Source: Papaver somniferum
Taxonomy: Eukaryota; Streptophyta; Magnoliopsida; Ranunculales; Papaveraceae
DNA length: 64,000 bases
NCBI RefSeq assembly: GCF_003573695.1
Contig: NW_020639929.1
Span: forward strand, 2,136,406 to 2,200,405
Direction: 5' to 3'
Within the stretch, counting starts at the first letter, position 1; each line of letters begins with the position of its first letter. A model generated the notes under the pieces. The model was not told where the DNA came from. It made no database searches and was given only the letters and a program-made list of their open reading frames with translations. The position numbers were made by a program, and so were the translations under genes. Shown here piece after piece: positions 1 through 10,363 of the stretch.

Positions 1-394
1 TGCAATCACTTCTACAAGCAAGGCACCTATCTCAAAGAAGAACACCAAAGCCACAGTGAAGACTGCAGTCTTTGTTCCTCCTAAAAGTGGTGTTGCAGTC
101 AAGTTAGACTTCCTTCTTGCTAAGGAAACAAGAAGTAAGAATGAAGAAGAGAATAGGCTTGGCAAGAGACAAAGAGCTGAAGAAAGTGAAGAAGCTGATC
201 AGAATCCTGAATCCACCAATACCATAATGACTCCTAATGCAGATTTCTCAGCATCTCACAGGGTCATCACTGGAGATAACCTAATAGTAAATGCTGATAT
301 GGAAAATCAGGTATACACACTTCTCTTAATTGGTTTTTTACTATCTCTTTGTTATCCTCTAATTTATTTGTTTCTTAATCTCCTTGCATACTAA
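1..394 (+). pseudogene. LINE copy A ORF1, C-terminal tail
   Basis: Low-complexity, lysine- and glutamate-rich reading frame that runs in from the left edge. Its position directly upstream of the LINE endonuclease fits the C-terminal tail of an L1 ORF1 (gag-like) protein; the DUF4283 and zinc-knuckle parts would lie outside the window. Near its end the frame meets CAG|GTATAC (about 308-317), and a TTTGCAG lies at about 420, just before the ORF2 start. The spacer therefore looks like an intron, although it may simply be the inter-ORF spacer. Assignment rests on position, not on a domain. Confidence 0.6.
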
Positions 395-453
395 GTTTCT
401 TAAGAATTCTCATATTTTGTTTGCAGTCTGCATCATTATTCTTTTTTGCAAAT

Positions 454-1306
454 ATGAAAATCCTTTTATGGAACGTCCAAGGTTTTAAAAATGCTTATAC
501 TAGGAATCATTTAAGTGATCTCATCAGAGCTCAAAATCCTGATATTATATTTCTGTGTGAAACAAAAATAAGTAGAAACAAGTGTTCATCCACTCTTAAA
601 ACAATATCAATATCCCAATTAGAGATAGATTGAACCTGAAGGCTTATCAGGAGGTCTAGTATTATTATGGAAGAATGGCTTTTTGTGTGACATTGTTAAT
701 ACTCATTACAATATGTTTAATGCTATAGTCCAATCTGATCCTAGTAAGCCAGAGTTTCTTTTAACTTGTATGTATGGATTTTCCAACTACACTAAGAAGA
801 AAGAACAATGGGGTTATATTCAACAAATTAGTGAGAATAATAGCAATCCATGGGTAGTTCTAGGAGACCTAAACTTTTACTTAATTGATAGTGACACCGG
901 CACTACTTCTTCTACTGATGGATGGGTGAATAGCATAGTGTCCAATAATGTCTTAGAGGATATAGGCTTTGTAGGAAAAAACTATACCTAGAGCAACAAT
1001 AATATGGGAACTGGGTCTATTAGATCTAGAATAGATATGGCTCTAGCTAATGGTGGCTGGAATCTTAATTTCCCTAATACTAGATTACTGCACCTCACTC
1101 AACTAGGAAGTGACCACAGCCCAATTATGCTAGACGATGTAACCATACCTAATTGTTGGAATCCTTTTAAATTTTTTCTCACTTGGCTCAATGATGAAAC
1201 CTGTTCTGTTGTCATTACTAATGCTTGGCAAACCAGAGTTACTGGCTCTCCTGGTTATCAGCTGGTTACTAAATTGTCCACAACTAGAAAGGATCTCTCC
1301 TTATGA
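454..1306 (+). pseudogene. LINE copy A ORF2: AP-like endonuclease domain
   Basis: Starts at ATG 454 with the usual plant L1 opening (KILLWNVQG, then NPDIIFLCETK). Further motifs of the exonuclease-endonuclease-phosphatase fold follow in other frames: WVVLGDLNF, RSRIDMALANGGW and SDHSPI, in the normal order. The domain nicks target DNA to prime reverse transcription. A TGA at 631-633 and at least two frame changes (before 683 and before 1004) break it, so no functional product is possible. Confidence 0.93.
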
Positions 1307-1339
1307 AATAAAGAGCATTTTGGTGACATCAACAACAAG

Positions 1340-3080
1340 GTGAACAATCTACAAAAGGAACTCAACCAACTACAAGAACTTCCTCAAAGTAGTGATAATG
1401 AAGATGAAATCATCAGAATCAATAATGATCTCAACAAGTGGCACCAAATCAAATCAGAATTATGTCAACAAAAGGCAAAGGATCACTTCATTAAAGATAT
1501 GGACACTAACAGTAAATTCTTTCACACAAAAGTCAACAAAAGAAGAGCAAGGAACAACATAGATGATATTCAAGATCATAACAACAATTGGCTTCAAATT
1601 AGAGATCAAATAGCACAGCACTTGACTCATCATTTCAAAAGCATTAGTACAACCAGCAATCCAGTAATTGAGGACAAATTTTACTCCATCATTCCATCAA
1701 TTATTACTGCAGAGTAGTGCAGAGCAGAATGTTACACTCACCAGAATTCCAAGCAATAAAGAGATATTTTACACTCTCGAAAGCATGGAAAATTGGAGTT
1801 CTCCAGGGACAAAAGGATTTCAATCTGGTTTCTACAAAAGTTAGTGGGCAACAGTTGGAGAAGATGTTTGCAACATGGTCAAGAAATTTTTTGAAAACAA
1901 ATTTATCTTGAAGCAGATCAATAAGACATACATCTCATTAATTCCAAAGAAGAAAAATTGTATAAGTGCAGATGATTATAGGCCAATTGGTCTATGTAAC
2001 ACTTATCTCCCTTTACCAGGTTGCTTATGTTTCAGGGAGACTCATCAGTGATAATACAATTCTTGCTCAAGAGATTATTCACTCAATGAAGAAAAAAAGA
2101 GGTGAGAATGGATGGATGGCACTTAAGCTAGACATGTCAAAGGATTTTGACAGGTTGGAGTGGCCTTTCTTAATCAAAGTTCTTTCTTATTTTGGTTTTA
2201 ATGATGATTTTTGTGACCTTACACAACAATGCATCAGCACAATCCAACTTTCAGTGATGCTCAATGGGTCTCCTTGTGAACTTTTACACCAACAAGAGGC
2301 ATTAGGCAGGGTGATCCCTTATCACCTTACCTATTTATTCTTGCTATGGAGTTTCTCTCAAGACAGCTCATAGCAGCACAACAAGAAAATATAATCAAAG
2401 GAATTAAAGTGGCTTCCTTAGCACCATCCATTAATCATCTACTTTTTGCAGATGATTGCTTGATCTTTACTCAAGAAAATGTCATCACAGTCAACAACTT
2501 ATTGGATACACTTCAAAACTTTAGCTCTCAGTTAGGACAAGTCATCAATTTTGAGAAAAGTGCAGTTTATTTCAGCAAGAAAACCAAGCCAAATGTTGCA
2601 GACACAATAAAGCAAATACTATGAGTCAAAAGCATGAAATCTAAAGAGAAGTACTTGGGATCACCATTAATTATTGGGAACTCAAATAAAGAGTCCTTCA
2701 AAAGTATTAAAGAAAATTTTGAGAGAAGATTCAACACTTGGTCATTTATCTCTCTTTTCCAGGCAGGTAGAGGCACAATGATTAAGCATGTTCTCAATGT
2801 TGTTCCCATATACTAAATGGGAACTTTTAAGTTACCTTATAATCTTCTTCAGCATCTAACAACCATTGAGAGAAAAAAAATTTGGGGGCATCATTTTAGC
2901 ATGGGACATAATCCTACAGCATGGATGAATATTTGTAGGCCCACTGAAATGGGTGGCCTTGCTTTAAGAGACCTGAAAAAGCTGAATTTGGCTCTGCTCA
3001 TTAAATTGGCCTGGAGAATTCACAGTGAGTCTGACACTTTAATGGCTAGAACTCTATCAAGAAAATACTTTAAAAATTGA
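1340..3080 (+). pseudogene. LINE copy A ORF2: reverse transcriptase
   Basis: The linker region before RT (about 1340-1717) contains the FFHTKVNKRR-like motif common to plant L1s. RT motifs follow: ALKLDMSKDFDRLEWPFL (about 2120-2170, with the usual alanine of KAFDR replaced by aspartate) and the catalytic FADD at 2445-2456. The thumb-like region with YLGSPL (about 2650) and the GGLALRDL motif (about 2950) lie downstream. Stops and shifts occur near 1717, 1911, 2373, 2624 and 2816. The catalytic FADD survives, but the enzyme cannot be made. Confidence 0.93.
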
Positions 3081-3292
3081 GATTTACTTCATCAAGTTAT
3101 TACAACAAAATATTGCTCTTATGCATGGAATGAAATCTCAAAAGGTTTAGAGATTGTGCAACGTAACTACTTCATGGAAATCAATAATGGGAGGAAAACA
3201 AAAATATGGAGGGACAAATGGATTCCTGGTATGCTTCATCCACCTTCACCTAAAAATGATCATTATAGGTTTTATGAACTGTAGAAGAGTTA

Positions 3293-3736
3293 ATGGTTCC
3301 TGGAACAGCTCAATGGTACACTCAACTAATTAACTTCTTATTTGATGCTGACACTGCTCTTAAAATTCAATCTCTCTTTATTGATAACAACAAAGAAGGC
3401 ATCATGATTTGGATGTCTGCAAAAGATGAAGTATTCTCTGTAAAAAGCACTTATAAAATGTTGTCTTACAATGATAGAGATATCCAGGTAGAAGGAAGAA
3501 CAATAGATAGGAAAATACGGAAAACACTCTGGAGATGCAAAGTTGCACAAAGGATTAAACTCTTTGCATGGAAATGCATAAGAGTACTTCACACATCTAA
3601 ATACAAGAAAGCAATATACAACAGAAGTCTTGAAGTAAACTGTGATATTTGCGGCCACAATGAAAAAATAATTGAACACATCCTTCTTGAATCCAGACAT
3701 GTCAGAGAAGTCTGGAGGGGTATTAACATCAACTAG
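3293..3736 (+). pseudogene. LINE copy A ORF2: zf-RVT domain
   Basis: Zinc-binding region typical of plant L1 ORF2 (zf-RVT family). Visible features are the FSVKSTYKML lead-in, a KTLWRCKVAQRIKLFAWK core and a CDICGHNEKIIEHILLE cysteine/histidine motif. It lies between RT and RNase H as expected. The reading frame ends at a TAG at 3734 and does not connect to the RNase H frame. Confidence 0.9.
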
Positions 3737-3884
3737 ACACAGTCAGATCTAACTGCAGTACTGTATCAGAATGGGTAACAAGTTGGTTTCTCAGAATAAT
3801 CAAACTAAGGATGATAAATGTCTTTATACCCTGATGATTGGCGCATGGATAATATGGAAAGGTCGTTATGATGTGGTATTTCAG

Positions 3885-4095
3885 GGAGTTATCCAGATTT
3901 CTTGAATCTTATATTGTTGTTCTGACAAACTCCATTATCATCTTGCCTCTCATTTGCATGAATCTTATACTGCTGTTCTAATAAAGGAGTTATCCAGATT
4001 TCCTATCCACATTGCACTTCAATACGCAAAATCCATTACCATCTTGCCTCTCATTTGCATGAATCTTATACTGCTGTTCTAACAAACTCTCAGTT
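3885..4095 (+). repeat. Direct duplication of about 99 bp inside LINE copy A
   Basis: The block containing TCTTGCCTCTCATTTGCATG appears twice, near 3941 and near 4040, each followed by AATCTTATACTGCTGTTCTAA and a nearby GTTATCCAGAT. The second copy leads directly into the RNase H frame. This looks like a local tandem duplication after insertion; it is not part of the LINE family layout. Confidence 0.85.
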
Positions 4096-4582
4096 ATCCA
4101 GATGGAAACCTCCTTTAGAAAGCATATTGAAATACAATATAGATGGCTCTATTGATTCAGATTCTAACCAATTTGGCACTAGTATTGTGCTGCGTAATTC
4201 TACAGGTCATTGCATTGGCACCAAAGGAACCTATGGAAATGGAGCATTAAGTCCAGAGGCCGTGGAGTGTATGGCTATACGTGAGGCGTTATTATTGGCA
4301 AAAATCTTGAATCATACAAGGATCCAGATAGAGGAAGATGCAAAGCTCGTGATACAATCCATAAATGGTCATTCACTTCTCATCCAGTGGGAGAACATGA
4401 ATATAATAAAGGAGATAAAATATTTAAGCTCCTCTTTTACTTTATGTACCTTTGATTATGTAAATCGAGATGATAATCAAGTAGCAAATGCTATTGCTAG
4501 GTCATTTAGAGAAACTAGAACCTTAACTGAACTTTTCAGTATTTGTAACCTCCTAAATGGAGATCAAAACACAAGTCATTAA
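4055..4582 (+). pseudogene. LINE copy A ORF2: RNase H domain
   Basis: RNase H-like domain of the RVT_3 type found at the C-terminus of many plant L1s. It contains YNIDGS (first acidic residue), EAVECMAIREAL (glutamate), EEDAKLVIQS (second aspartate) and NRDDNQVANAIAR (last aspartate). All four acidic positions can be seen. The ATG at 4055 is only the first in frame and lies within the duplicated block, so it is not a real start. It ends shortly before the poly(A) tail. Confidence 0.92.
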
Positions 4583-4612
4583 TAAAATTTTATTTTATCA
4601 AAAAAAAAAAAA

Positions 4613-5149
4613 GAATAAAACTTTTCCTTCTAGTAAAAAAACGAAAGATAAATACAGGGATTACTTCTAGAAAATTTACTCTACGAACCGGGAAGAAAAG
4701 ATAAAGGTCTATAGTCTAGTGACATTCGCAAAGCCAAGCAAATCAGCGTTCTTTGGCCTCACCAATTCGTAAAGAATAGTAGGTAGTTCTTAGGGATGTT
4801 AGAAAAGCTTGGAAAATGCAGGATGAGTCCAAGATGACTATACATGGGGATTCTGTATTTACATATGACTTTCATGTTGACGAGAAAAGGAATACTGCTC
4901 TTGAGCATGAAGCTTATTTTTTTTCATTTTAAATCAGTTATTCATGATTAGGACTTGGTCTCTTTTATTAGAGAAGGAGATTGCAAAGATGAAAGCACTT
5001 CCAAATTAGATAAATTTCCAAAAGGTGCCAATTCATAGTTGACAATCAAGGTTCGATAAATCAACATGTTAAAGGAGAGAAAACATCAAACTGGAGCTTA
5101 AGATTTAATAAAAGTTTGAATGGTGTGGATGTAGAAGAGTTATCTTTGT
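4613..5149. other. No clear gene; probable decayed LINE sequence
   Basis: Between the poly(A) of LINE copy A and the next RNase H fragment I see only short broken frames. A piece near 4840 reads as a possible GDS-like RNase H motif (TIHGDS), but too little is conserved for a call. Confidence 0.4.
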
Positions 5150-5540
5150 TGTTCAACTCAATCCTTCTCCTCAAAACAAGATGGAGTAGAGTATCTACAT
5201 CTAGAGGGAGACTGTTTGAATGTAGTTAATGCAATGGTAGAGAAAGAGTTGTCAAATGGACAAATAACAATATAATTTTAAATTGCAAGTCTCTATTAAA
5301 TTCTTTTAGAAATTGGGTCTGCACCACATTCCTAGGAATTCAAATGGAATTACAGATTCTTCGGTAAAGGAAGCTAAGAACAGAACTAGTAAGGAATTGT
5401 GGAGTGGTGTATTGCCACATTGGCTGGAAACTCTCATTAGAGAGAAACTTGATATAATCTCTTTCTCGTTCTCAATAAAATCATTTTTTCTATTAGAAAA
5501 GGAAACATCCTTCTCCTCAAATTCGTTCAGATAATATAGA
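5150..5540 (+). pseudogene. LINE fragment: RNase H C-terminal part
   Basis: Broken frames read LEGDCLNVVNAMVEKELSN (about 5190-5250), then HIPRNSNGITDSSVKEAKN (from about 5316) and LPHWLETLIREKLDII (to about 5460). Each aligns by eye with the last part of LINE copy B: GDSLNVVNALLG, HVPRTTNSVADILAKDA and FPEWLVSLVREK. It is therefore the tail of a third LINE copy with frameshifts. It ends near a TCAATAAAATC tail, without a long poly(A). Confidence 0.8.
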
Positions 5541-5790
5541 TCCGGTGTTTTGGATTTATAACTTGGATAAGCATTTTCGGTCTAAGAATGTTCTCTCTGG
5601 TTATTACACGAAAATGTTCTAGCAGAGGAAGAAACTAATAAGTGTTCGGGAAAGATAATATGGTTCAACAAAATTCCAATGACGATTTGCTTTGTGCTTT
5701 GGCAAGGCATGTTAAATAAACTAGCTACAAAAACTACTTTACTTCATGTTTGGCCTCTTTGTTGTTTGTTTTTGTAAAAAGAAAAAAATG
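5541..5790 (+). pseudogene. LINE fragment: zf-RVT region
   Basis: Broken frames read FWIYNLDKHFRSKNVLSGYY and then IIWFNKIPMTICFVLWQGML followed by NKLATKTTLLH. This is the zf-RVT core (IWK-x-PxKVxFFxW-type) of plant L1 ORF2. Because zf-RVT normally precedes RNase H, its position downstream of an RNase H tail means it belongs to another copy or a rearranged one. Confidence 0.75.
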
Positions 5791-6237
5791 CATACCTTTT
5801 GATATTGTGTAGAAGGGTGCACATTCTTTTTTCGTAACTTCAAGGCAAAATGAGTTTTGGTACATCTATGGAGCATCCTCGGCCTGATTTAATAATGGTA
5901 CTCAGGAGCACTCAGGCATTAATCTAGTAGGAATTTAAGTATTTAAGTGTCGTACAATTAATTATAGGATTTGATTGTTTTCTCTGTTCCTGTGTTTGTT
6001 TTTTACTTCTTTTGTTGCTGATTTTGGGCTTGGGACTTGTTGTCCAGTTTCTCCTATTATGTCGCCTGGGCTTGGGACTTATTGTCCACTCTGGCTTAAG
6101 CTTCTTAGTTGTTTTCGTATCTAAAGACTTAAGGCGTAGAAAAATAAATCTCCCACATTTAATGGTGAAGAAATCCTTGCTTTCGTCAAAATAGGTCTTT
6201 TTTGAGTTTTGTGGAACGAGCGTCTTGGTGGGAACAA
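5791..6237. other. Unassigned spacer
   Basis: No gene recognised. A short phrase GGGCTTGGGACTT-TTGTCCA occurs twice (about 6027 and 6070). Open frames on either strand here show no domain and are probably chance. Confidence 0.5.
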
Positions 6238-6490
6238 ATGGCAACGTATGATTAGTTTAAAGAGAATAAGAAAATATATTAAAAAAAAGAAACCAAATTT
6301 AATTTGGAATTGGAGAGGACACTTAGAAACGTATGATTGGTTTAAATAAATTGGAAAAGATAAAAAAAGGAAACCAAATTCAATTTGGAATTCGCGAGGA
6401 CACTTGGCAACGGTTTAAAAATTAAAAGGAAAACCTAACCTACCGTGTTTGGAATTTTATGGAAGTCCAAATTCAATTTGGAAATCGAGT
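6238..6490. repeat. Tandem repeat of about 80-84 bp, 2.5-3 copies
   Basis: Three successive blocks share a CAACGTATGATTNGTTTAAA-like start, an A-rich middle, the near-palindrome CCAAATTNAATTTGGAATT and the end GAGGACACTT. The third copy is diverged and carries TACCGTGTTTGGAATTTT. The block lies directly upstream of the GC-rich minisatellite and may be part of the same Helitron. Confidence 0.8.
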
Positions 6491-6672
6491 ATCTACCGTG
6501 TAAGGACTCTTTTTTCCAAATTAATATATAAAAGGAATAAAAATCCACATATTTTCTGCGAAAATAAAATGAAAAAAAAGTTAAGAAATCCACATATTTT
6601 CCCAACCGCTAATTCTTTTTTTTTTTTACAAAAAAAAAACATGAAAAAATAAATAAAATATCCACATATTTA

Positions 6673-7190
6673 ATGTGTTTGCCCGTCACACCACATCAAA
6701 AATACATCGCCATGGGGTGTGGCGAAGCCTCGCACACACCAAATCAAAAATGCATCTCCACGGGGCGGGGAAAAGCCCCTCGCACACCAAATAAAAAAAT
6801 GCATCTCCATGGGGCAGGCAGTTTGCCCGCGCACACCAATACCACACCAAATCAAAAACGCATCCCCACGGCGCGGGGGAGAAGCCCCGCACACACCAAA
6901 TCAAAAATGCATCTCTACGGGGCGGGGCAAAGCCCTGCGCATACCAAATCAAAAATGCATCTCCACGGAGCGGGGAGAAGCCATGCGCACACCAAATAAA
7001 AAATGCATCCTCATGGGGCGGGGCATCCCGCGCACACTAATTCAAAAACGCATCTCCACGTTCGCCCGCCCACACCAAATCAAAAATGTATCTCCACGAA
7101 GCGGTGCGAAGCCTTGCTCACACCAAATCAAAAATGCATCCCCACAAGGCTAGGCTGGACGGGGCGAAGCCCCACGCAAACCAAATGAAA
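6673..7190. repeat. GC-rich minisatellite, unit about 48-58 bp, about 9 copies
   Basis: Each unit begins CACCAAATCAAAAATGCATC and continues with a GC-rich half such as TCCACGGGGCGGGG, AAGCCC and CGCACA. Copies start near 6726, 6783, 6844, 6892, 6941, 6990, 7036, 7073 and 7121. The array is far more GC-rich than its surroundings. Long overlapping open frames on both strands are a by-product of the repeat and are not genes. It ends immediately before a Helitron-type 3' terminus. Confidence 0.9.
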
Positions 7191-7201
7191 AGAAATAAAA
7201 T

Positions 7202-7230
7202 GTGCGTGCTACGCACGGGCACAAACCTAG
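7202..7230 (+). mobile_element. Helitron-type 3' terminus
   Basis: A perfect 6 bp stem with a 3 nt loop (GTGCGT-GCT-ACGCAC, 7202-7216) is followed by a 10 nt spacer and CTAG (7227-7230), with a T directly downstream (7231). Helitrons end in CTRR about 10-12 nt after a short GC-rich hairpin and insert between A and T, so this is a canonical end. The 5' end (TC preceded by A) could not be fixed; candidates lie between about 5900 and 6660. No Rep/helicase is present, so any element would be non-autonomous. Confidence 0.8.
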
Positions 7231-7618
7231 TTTTTGTTGTTGCTGTAGCCTGTAATTCTTTTTGCTAATTAATAAGGTGTTTTGTTTTCTAAAGAAAAAA
7301 AAGAAAACTTCGAAGCAAATTAACGACTTGGAAGCTCATTGTCCAGATATCATTTTCTTTGTTGCCCATGCAGGCGAAGAAGACACCATTCAAGGTGGAG
7401 TTTATCTCTGCACTGGTTAAGAAGGCTTTAGTTTAATTATTCAATTTGTAAATAATTAAGCTAGTGATATGGAATCAAATTAGAAGAATTTAGTAGGCTT
7501 TAGTTTAATCATGCAATTTATAAATATTGCACATAAACACTTGATGAAATATCATCTTTTAAATTGCGAAAGGTAAATAACAGTATTTATGCACCAAAGC
7601 ACAAAAGATAACTTGCAC
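7231..7618. other. Unassigned spacer with a short exon-like reading
   Basis: Around 7316-7415 one frame reads DLEAHCPDIIFFVAHAGEED and ends in TAA after about 40 codons. It has coding-like composition but I do not recognise it. The rest is AT-rich with no feature seen. Confidence 0.35.
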
Positions 7619-7626
7619 TTAATTTT

Positions 7627-7665
7627 CCTGGCGAGACGGGTATACCCAGACTAATTGGGCATACC
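7627..7665 (+). repeat. Left terminal inverted repeat of element 1
   Basis: CCTGGCGAGACGGGTATACC followed by CAGACTAATTGGGCATACC. The right end read on the minus strand gives CCTGGCGAGATTAGGATATA followed by CCCAGATTTATATGG, a match with small gaps. The 8 bp TTAATTTT lies directly outside. Confidence 0.9.
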
Positions 7666-7894
7666 TAATGAGACAAAATCCAAGACGTTTTGAAGTAAAA
7701 GAAGCCACCCCTTAAATCTTGTATTTTCTAAATGGCTAATATATTCTTGTTTAGTTAACACTAAAAATTCTGATTAGATTAATTAATTGAGTTTAGATTA
7801 AAATTTTGAAATTATGAATTCAAGGTCGAAGTTTAGATTAAACCTTTAATCTGTCTTATGAGTTCGATTTCGATCAAAAAATTTGGTTTTGAAA

Positions 7895-8200
7895 ATGTGA
7901 AAAGTCGGCAAGGTCGACGTTTGAATAAGCTGTCGACTAAGTTTCGCCGGCATGATCCGCGGATGAAGAAGACGCCGACATTTTTTAGGACGGAAGGATC
8001 TTTGAATGAAGAATATGTCGACTATCTTGGGCCAACAATCTTACGGTCGGCATGTAAATATTTTCTACCATGCCGGCTATCATATAGTTGGCATGCACAT
8101 AATTTCTAATATTACCGGCTGACTTATAGTCGGCATGCTAATAATTCCTAACATTGTCGACTGTTGAAAAGTCGGCAATGTAACCTTGCCGACCTATGTT
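7895..8200. repeat. Left GTCGGC motif array of element 1
   Basis: Repeated cores GTCGGCAAGG, GTCGGCATG and GCCGGC, often as facing pairs such as GCCGGCT...TAGTTGGCATGC, spaced about 35-60 bp. The array lies between the left terminal repeat and the 3' end of the SANT-like gene. Such subterminal arrays are transposase-factor binding sites in En/Spm-type elements; binding here is not known. Confidence 0.85.
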
Positions 8201-8423
8201 ATACCCAACATAAAAAAGAGTATGGGAAGATGTAATTCACTTTATTCATATAATTTTGGTTACTACTTTGATTGAAACATAAAATCTAACTCCTTGTCAC
8301 GGAAAAACGAATGCACTTAGCATGTGCATCAAGCCTTTGAACCCCTAGGCGACCCTAGTGGACGAGTTATATTCTCGTGAGGGTTTACATAGAGATCTAC
8401 CCACAAAACCTAAACTAAAATCA

Positions 8424-8943
8424 TCAATCTTTGTTGTAGGAATTCCAATCATCTCCGGCATGCATGAAGTCCGGGGCATACTCCGGGATTTTGGAGACCA
8501 TGAATTCATAGCTTGCATCGAATGCGAATGCTTCCCCCTTTTCCTCCAAGTAGCGCGATTTGACAACTTCATGCTACAAAAACAAAACACAAACTTAATT
8601 TGTTAGTGGTGTATAGTAGGAAGATCAAACAACATGGATCATGTAAAATAAACCACAAAAACACTTACAAATTGTTCAATGGAAAAGTTGAAATTGGTAG
8701 CGTTGAAATCCTGGGTTGGAGAGCTAAATAAGAAAGTATCGCATTTTCGATGACTAGGTGCCTATCATGGACTTGTTGAACACTTCTTCCATTAGGATTC
8801 ACAAACTCTTTCCTAAATTTGTTGTGTACCCTAGCCCAAAAGGTTACGCCATCCACCCTTACAGAGGACTGATGTCTAACTCGAGTTTCCACGTACCAAG
8901 CTTTGATGATTACCAAATCTTCATTTGAATCAAATAATGCCAT
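8424..8943 (-). pseudogene. SANT/trihelix-like (GST-T3-like) protein gene of element 1, two exons
   Basis: Exon 1 (8669-8943) opens MALFDSNEDL and shows EDLVIIKAW, then FWARVHNKF, NPNGRS and HDRHLVIENA. This is the pattern of the plant Myb/SANT-like DNA-binding proteins often annotated as glutathione S-transferase T3-like. A clean GTAAGT donor (8663-8668) and TTTTTGTAG acceptor (8574) define a 95 bp intron. Exon 2 (8424-8573) gives a 49-residue tail with YLEEKGEAFAFD, the second conserved block of that family. Matching exon 1 to exon 2 needs one 1-nt frame change near 8710, so this copy is probably broken. The gene in element 2 has the same structure and similar exon lengths. Nuclear DNA binding is inferred from the family. 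Confidence 0.72.
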
Positions 8944-9124
8944 TGTTGTATGTAGAGAGCTATCAAGTGAGTTAAATGGAGTATATGATGATATGATCTT
9001 TGGAGAGTATATGCAAATAGTTGCGTGTTGTTTTGTAGAGAGAAGTAGTGCATTTAGAGGATGGTGCCCAAATTTGGCCGTTAAGGTAGTCAATCAATGC
9101 AATTGTACTTGCAAAAATTTGAAT

Positions 9125-9530
9125 TTTGAATTCGTCGGCGAGGTTTTTGTTTCCCAAATATGCCGACTAAGTTTGGCATGCAGGGTCGAAATTTTGTTAC
9201 CATGCCGACCTTATGATGATTTTAGGCATGAGGAGTTCATTTTCTTCTGTATAACCGTCGAAAGGTATTTGGTCACTAGCATGCCGGCTATGATATAGTC
9301 GGCAAGGTCGTATTTTGTAACCGTGCCGACCTTATGATGATTTTAGGCATCAGGAGTTCATTTTCTTCTGTATAACCGTCGGAAAGGTATTTGGACATTA
9401 GCGTTTTGGCTATGGTATAGTCGGCAAGATCGTGGTTTATAACCATGTCGAACTTATTATGCTTTTAGGCATCATGAGAAGGTATTTTCTGCAACACATA
9501 GTCGGCAGGGTCGATAACATAATACCTTCT
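9125..9530. repeat. Middle GTCGGC motif array of element 1
   Basis: A roughly 120 bp unit is repeated two to three times (blocks from about 9170, 9290 and 9415), each with GTCGGCAAGGTCG or a variant, ACCATGCCGACCTTATGATG, TTTTAGGCATCAGGAG and CTGTATAACCGTCG. It lies between the SANT-like gene and the next upstream exon. Confidence 0.85.
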
Positions 9531-9536
9531 GATTAC

Positions 9537-10363
9537 CTTTCCGATGTGTTGCATTCAAGAGGTTTTCACCAACACGAAGAGGTCTTGAAGGAGGCGTAGC
9601 AGTTTTATTCTTTCCCTTTTGCGACCTAAACAAGAAATTTTTTTAAAAAATTCAATAGTCGGCATGGTCGACAAATATAACCTTGCTGGATACACAAAAG
9701 TCGAAAGGGTCGATATCTAAACTACATGCCGGATAAAGTATAGTTGGCAGGGTCTTATTCCAATAACCTGCCGGCTTATAAAAACTTGAACACATGATTT
9801 TCAACATCAATAGTCGGCAGGCTTTATAATCAAAACAATGCCGGCTAACATAAAGCCGGCAGGGTGGTATTCAAATACCATTCTGACTTTCAAAATTCAA
9901 GGCATCCGGAGATACTAAAAAATTGAAATACAGCCGGTAGTGTACAAATTTATAACCCACCGGCTAAAAAAAAAACTGATGCAGGCAGGGTCCTAGGTTG
10001 AATACCTTGTCGACCCTGCAAGTAGCAGTTACAAATACTAAACAACCGACAAGATCTTCAACCTAAGAGCTTGCCGACTAAACCTAGCTATGAAATGTCG
10101 GCAAGGTCGTCGAACAAACACCTTGCCGGATGAATAACTGCAAATTCACAATTTTGATTTTTCTGACCTAATTTGACATGCAAACTTGAAATTGAAGTAC
10201 TGGAGTGAGTTTAAGTATGCCCTTACTTTCTCAATCGCGTCATATCTCGTTTTTTAGCGGCTTTGATTTCTTCTTCTTCAACCGCTTTTTTCTTCTCTTT
10301 CTTTTGAACTAACAAAGCAATTCCGGGGTTAAATTCACTGGGATTTCTATTTGTTTGTTTCAT
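9537..10363 (-). CDS. Two-exon 5' fragment of an upstream gene in element 1
   Basis: Exon 1 (10227-10363) starts at ATG 10363 and encodes about 45 residues rich in Lys and Glu (QKKEKKKAVEEEEIKAAKK). It ends at a GTAAGG donor. Exon 2 (9537-9625) starts after TTGTTTAG and reads SQKGKNKTATPPSRPLR in the phase left by exon 1, ending at a GTAATC donor. The intron holds a GTCGGC array. The same layout (charged first exon, array-bearing intron, exon with an ATP/PSRP-like segment) is seen at the 5' end of the PMD gene in element 2. I infer that this is the 5' part of a PMD-type gene whose body was deleted. Homology is weak by eye. Confidence 0.5.
9655..10135. repeat. Right GTCGGC motif array of element 1 (intronic)
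   Basis: Dense facing copies of GTCGGCAGGGT, GCCGGCT and TGCCGAC, about ten in 480 bp, all within the intron between the two small exons at 9537-9625 and 10227-10363. Confidence 0.85.

Larger units (their letters stand above)
1..4612 (+). mobile_element. L1-type LINE, copy A (5' end outside window)
   Basis: Non-LTR retrotransposon read left to right: ORF1 tail, endonuclease, reverse transcriptase, zf-RVT and RNase H, ending in a poly(A) tract at 4600-4612 preceded by TTTTATC. This order is the standard plant L1 layout. Every ORF is broken by stops or frame changes, so the copy is dead. LINE copy B in this window ends with the same TATC-poly(A) tail, which suggests a related family. Confidence 0.95.

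Noticed and set aside
6670..7268. Overlapping long open frames on both strands in the GC-rich array
   Set aside because: They follow the repeat period, exist in several frames at once and encode only the repeated unit; a by-product of the minisatellite.
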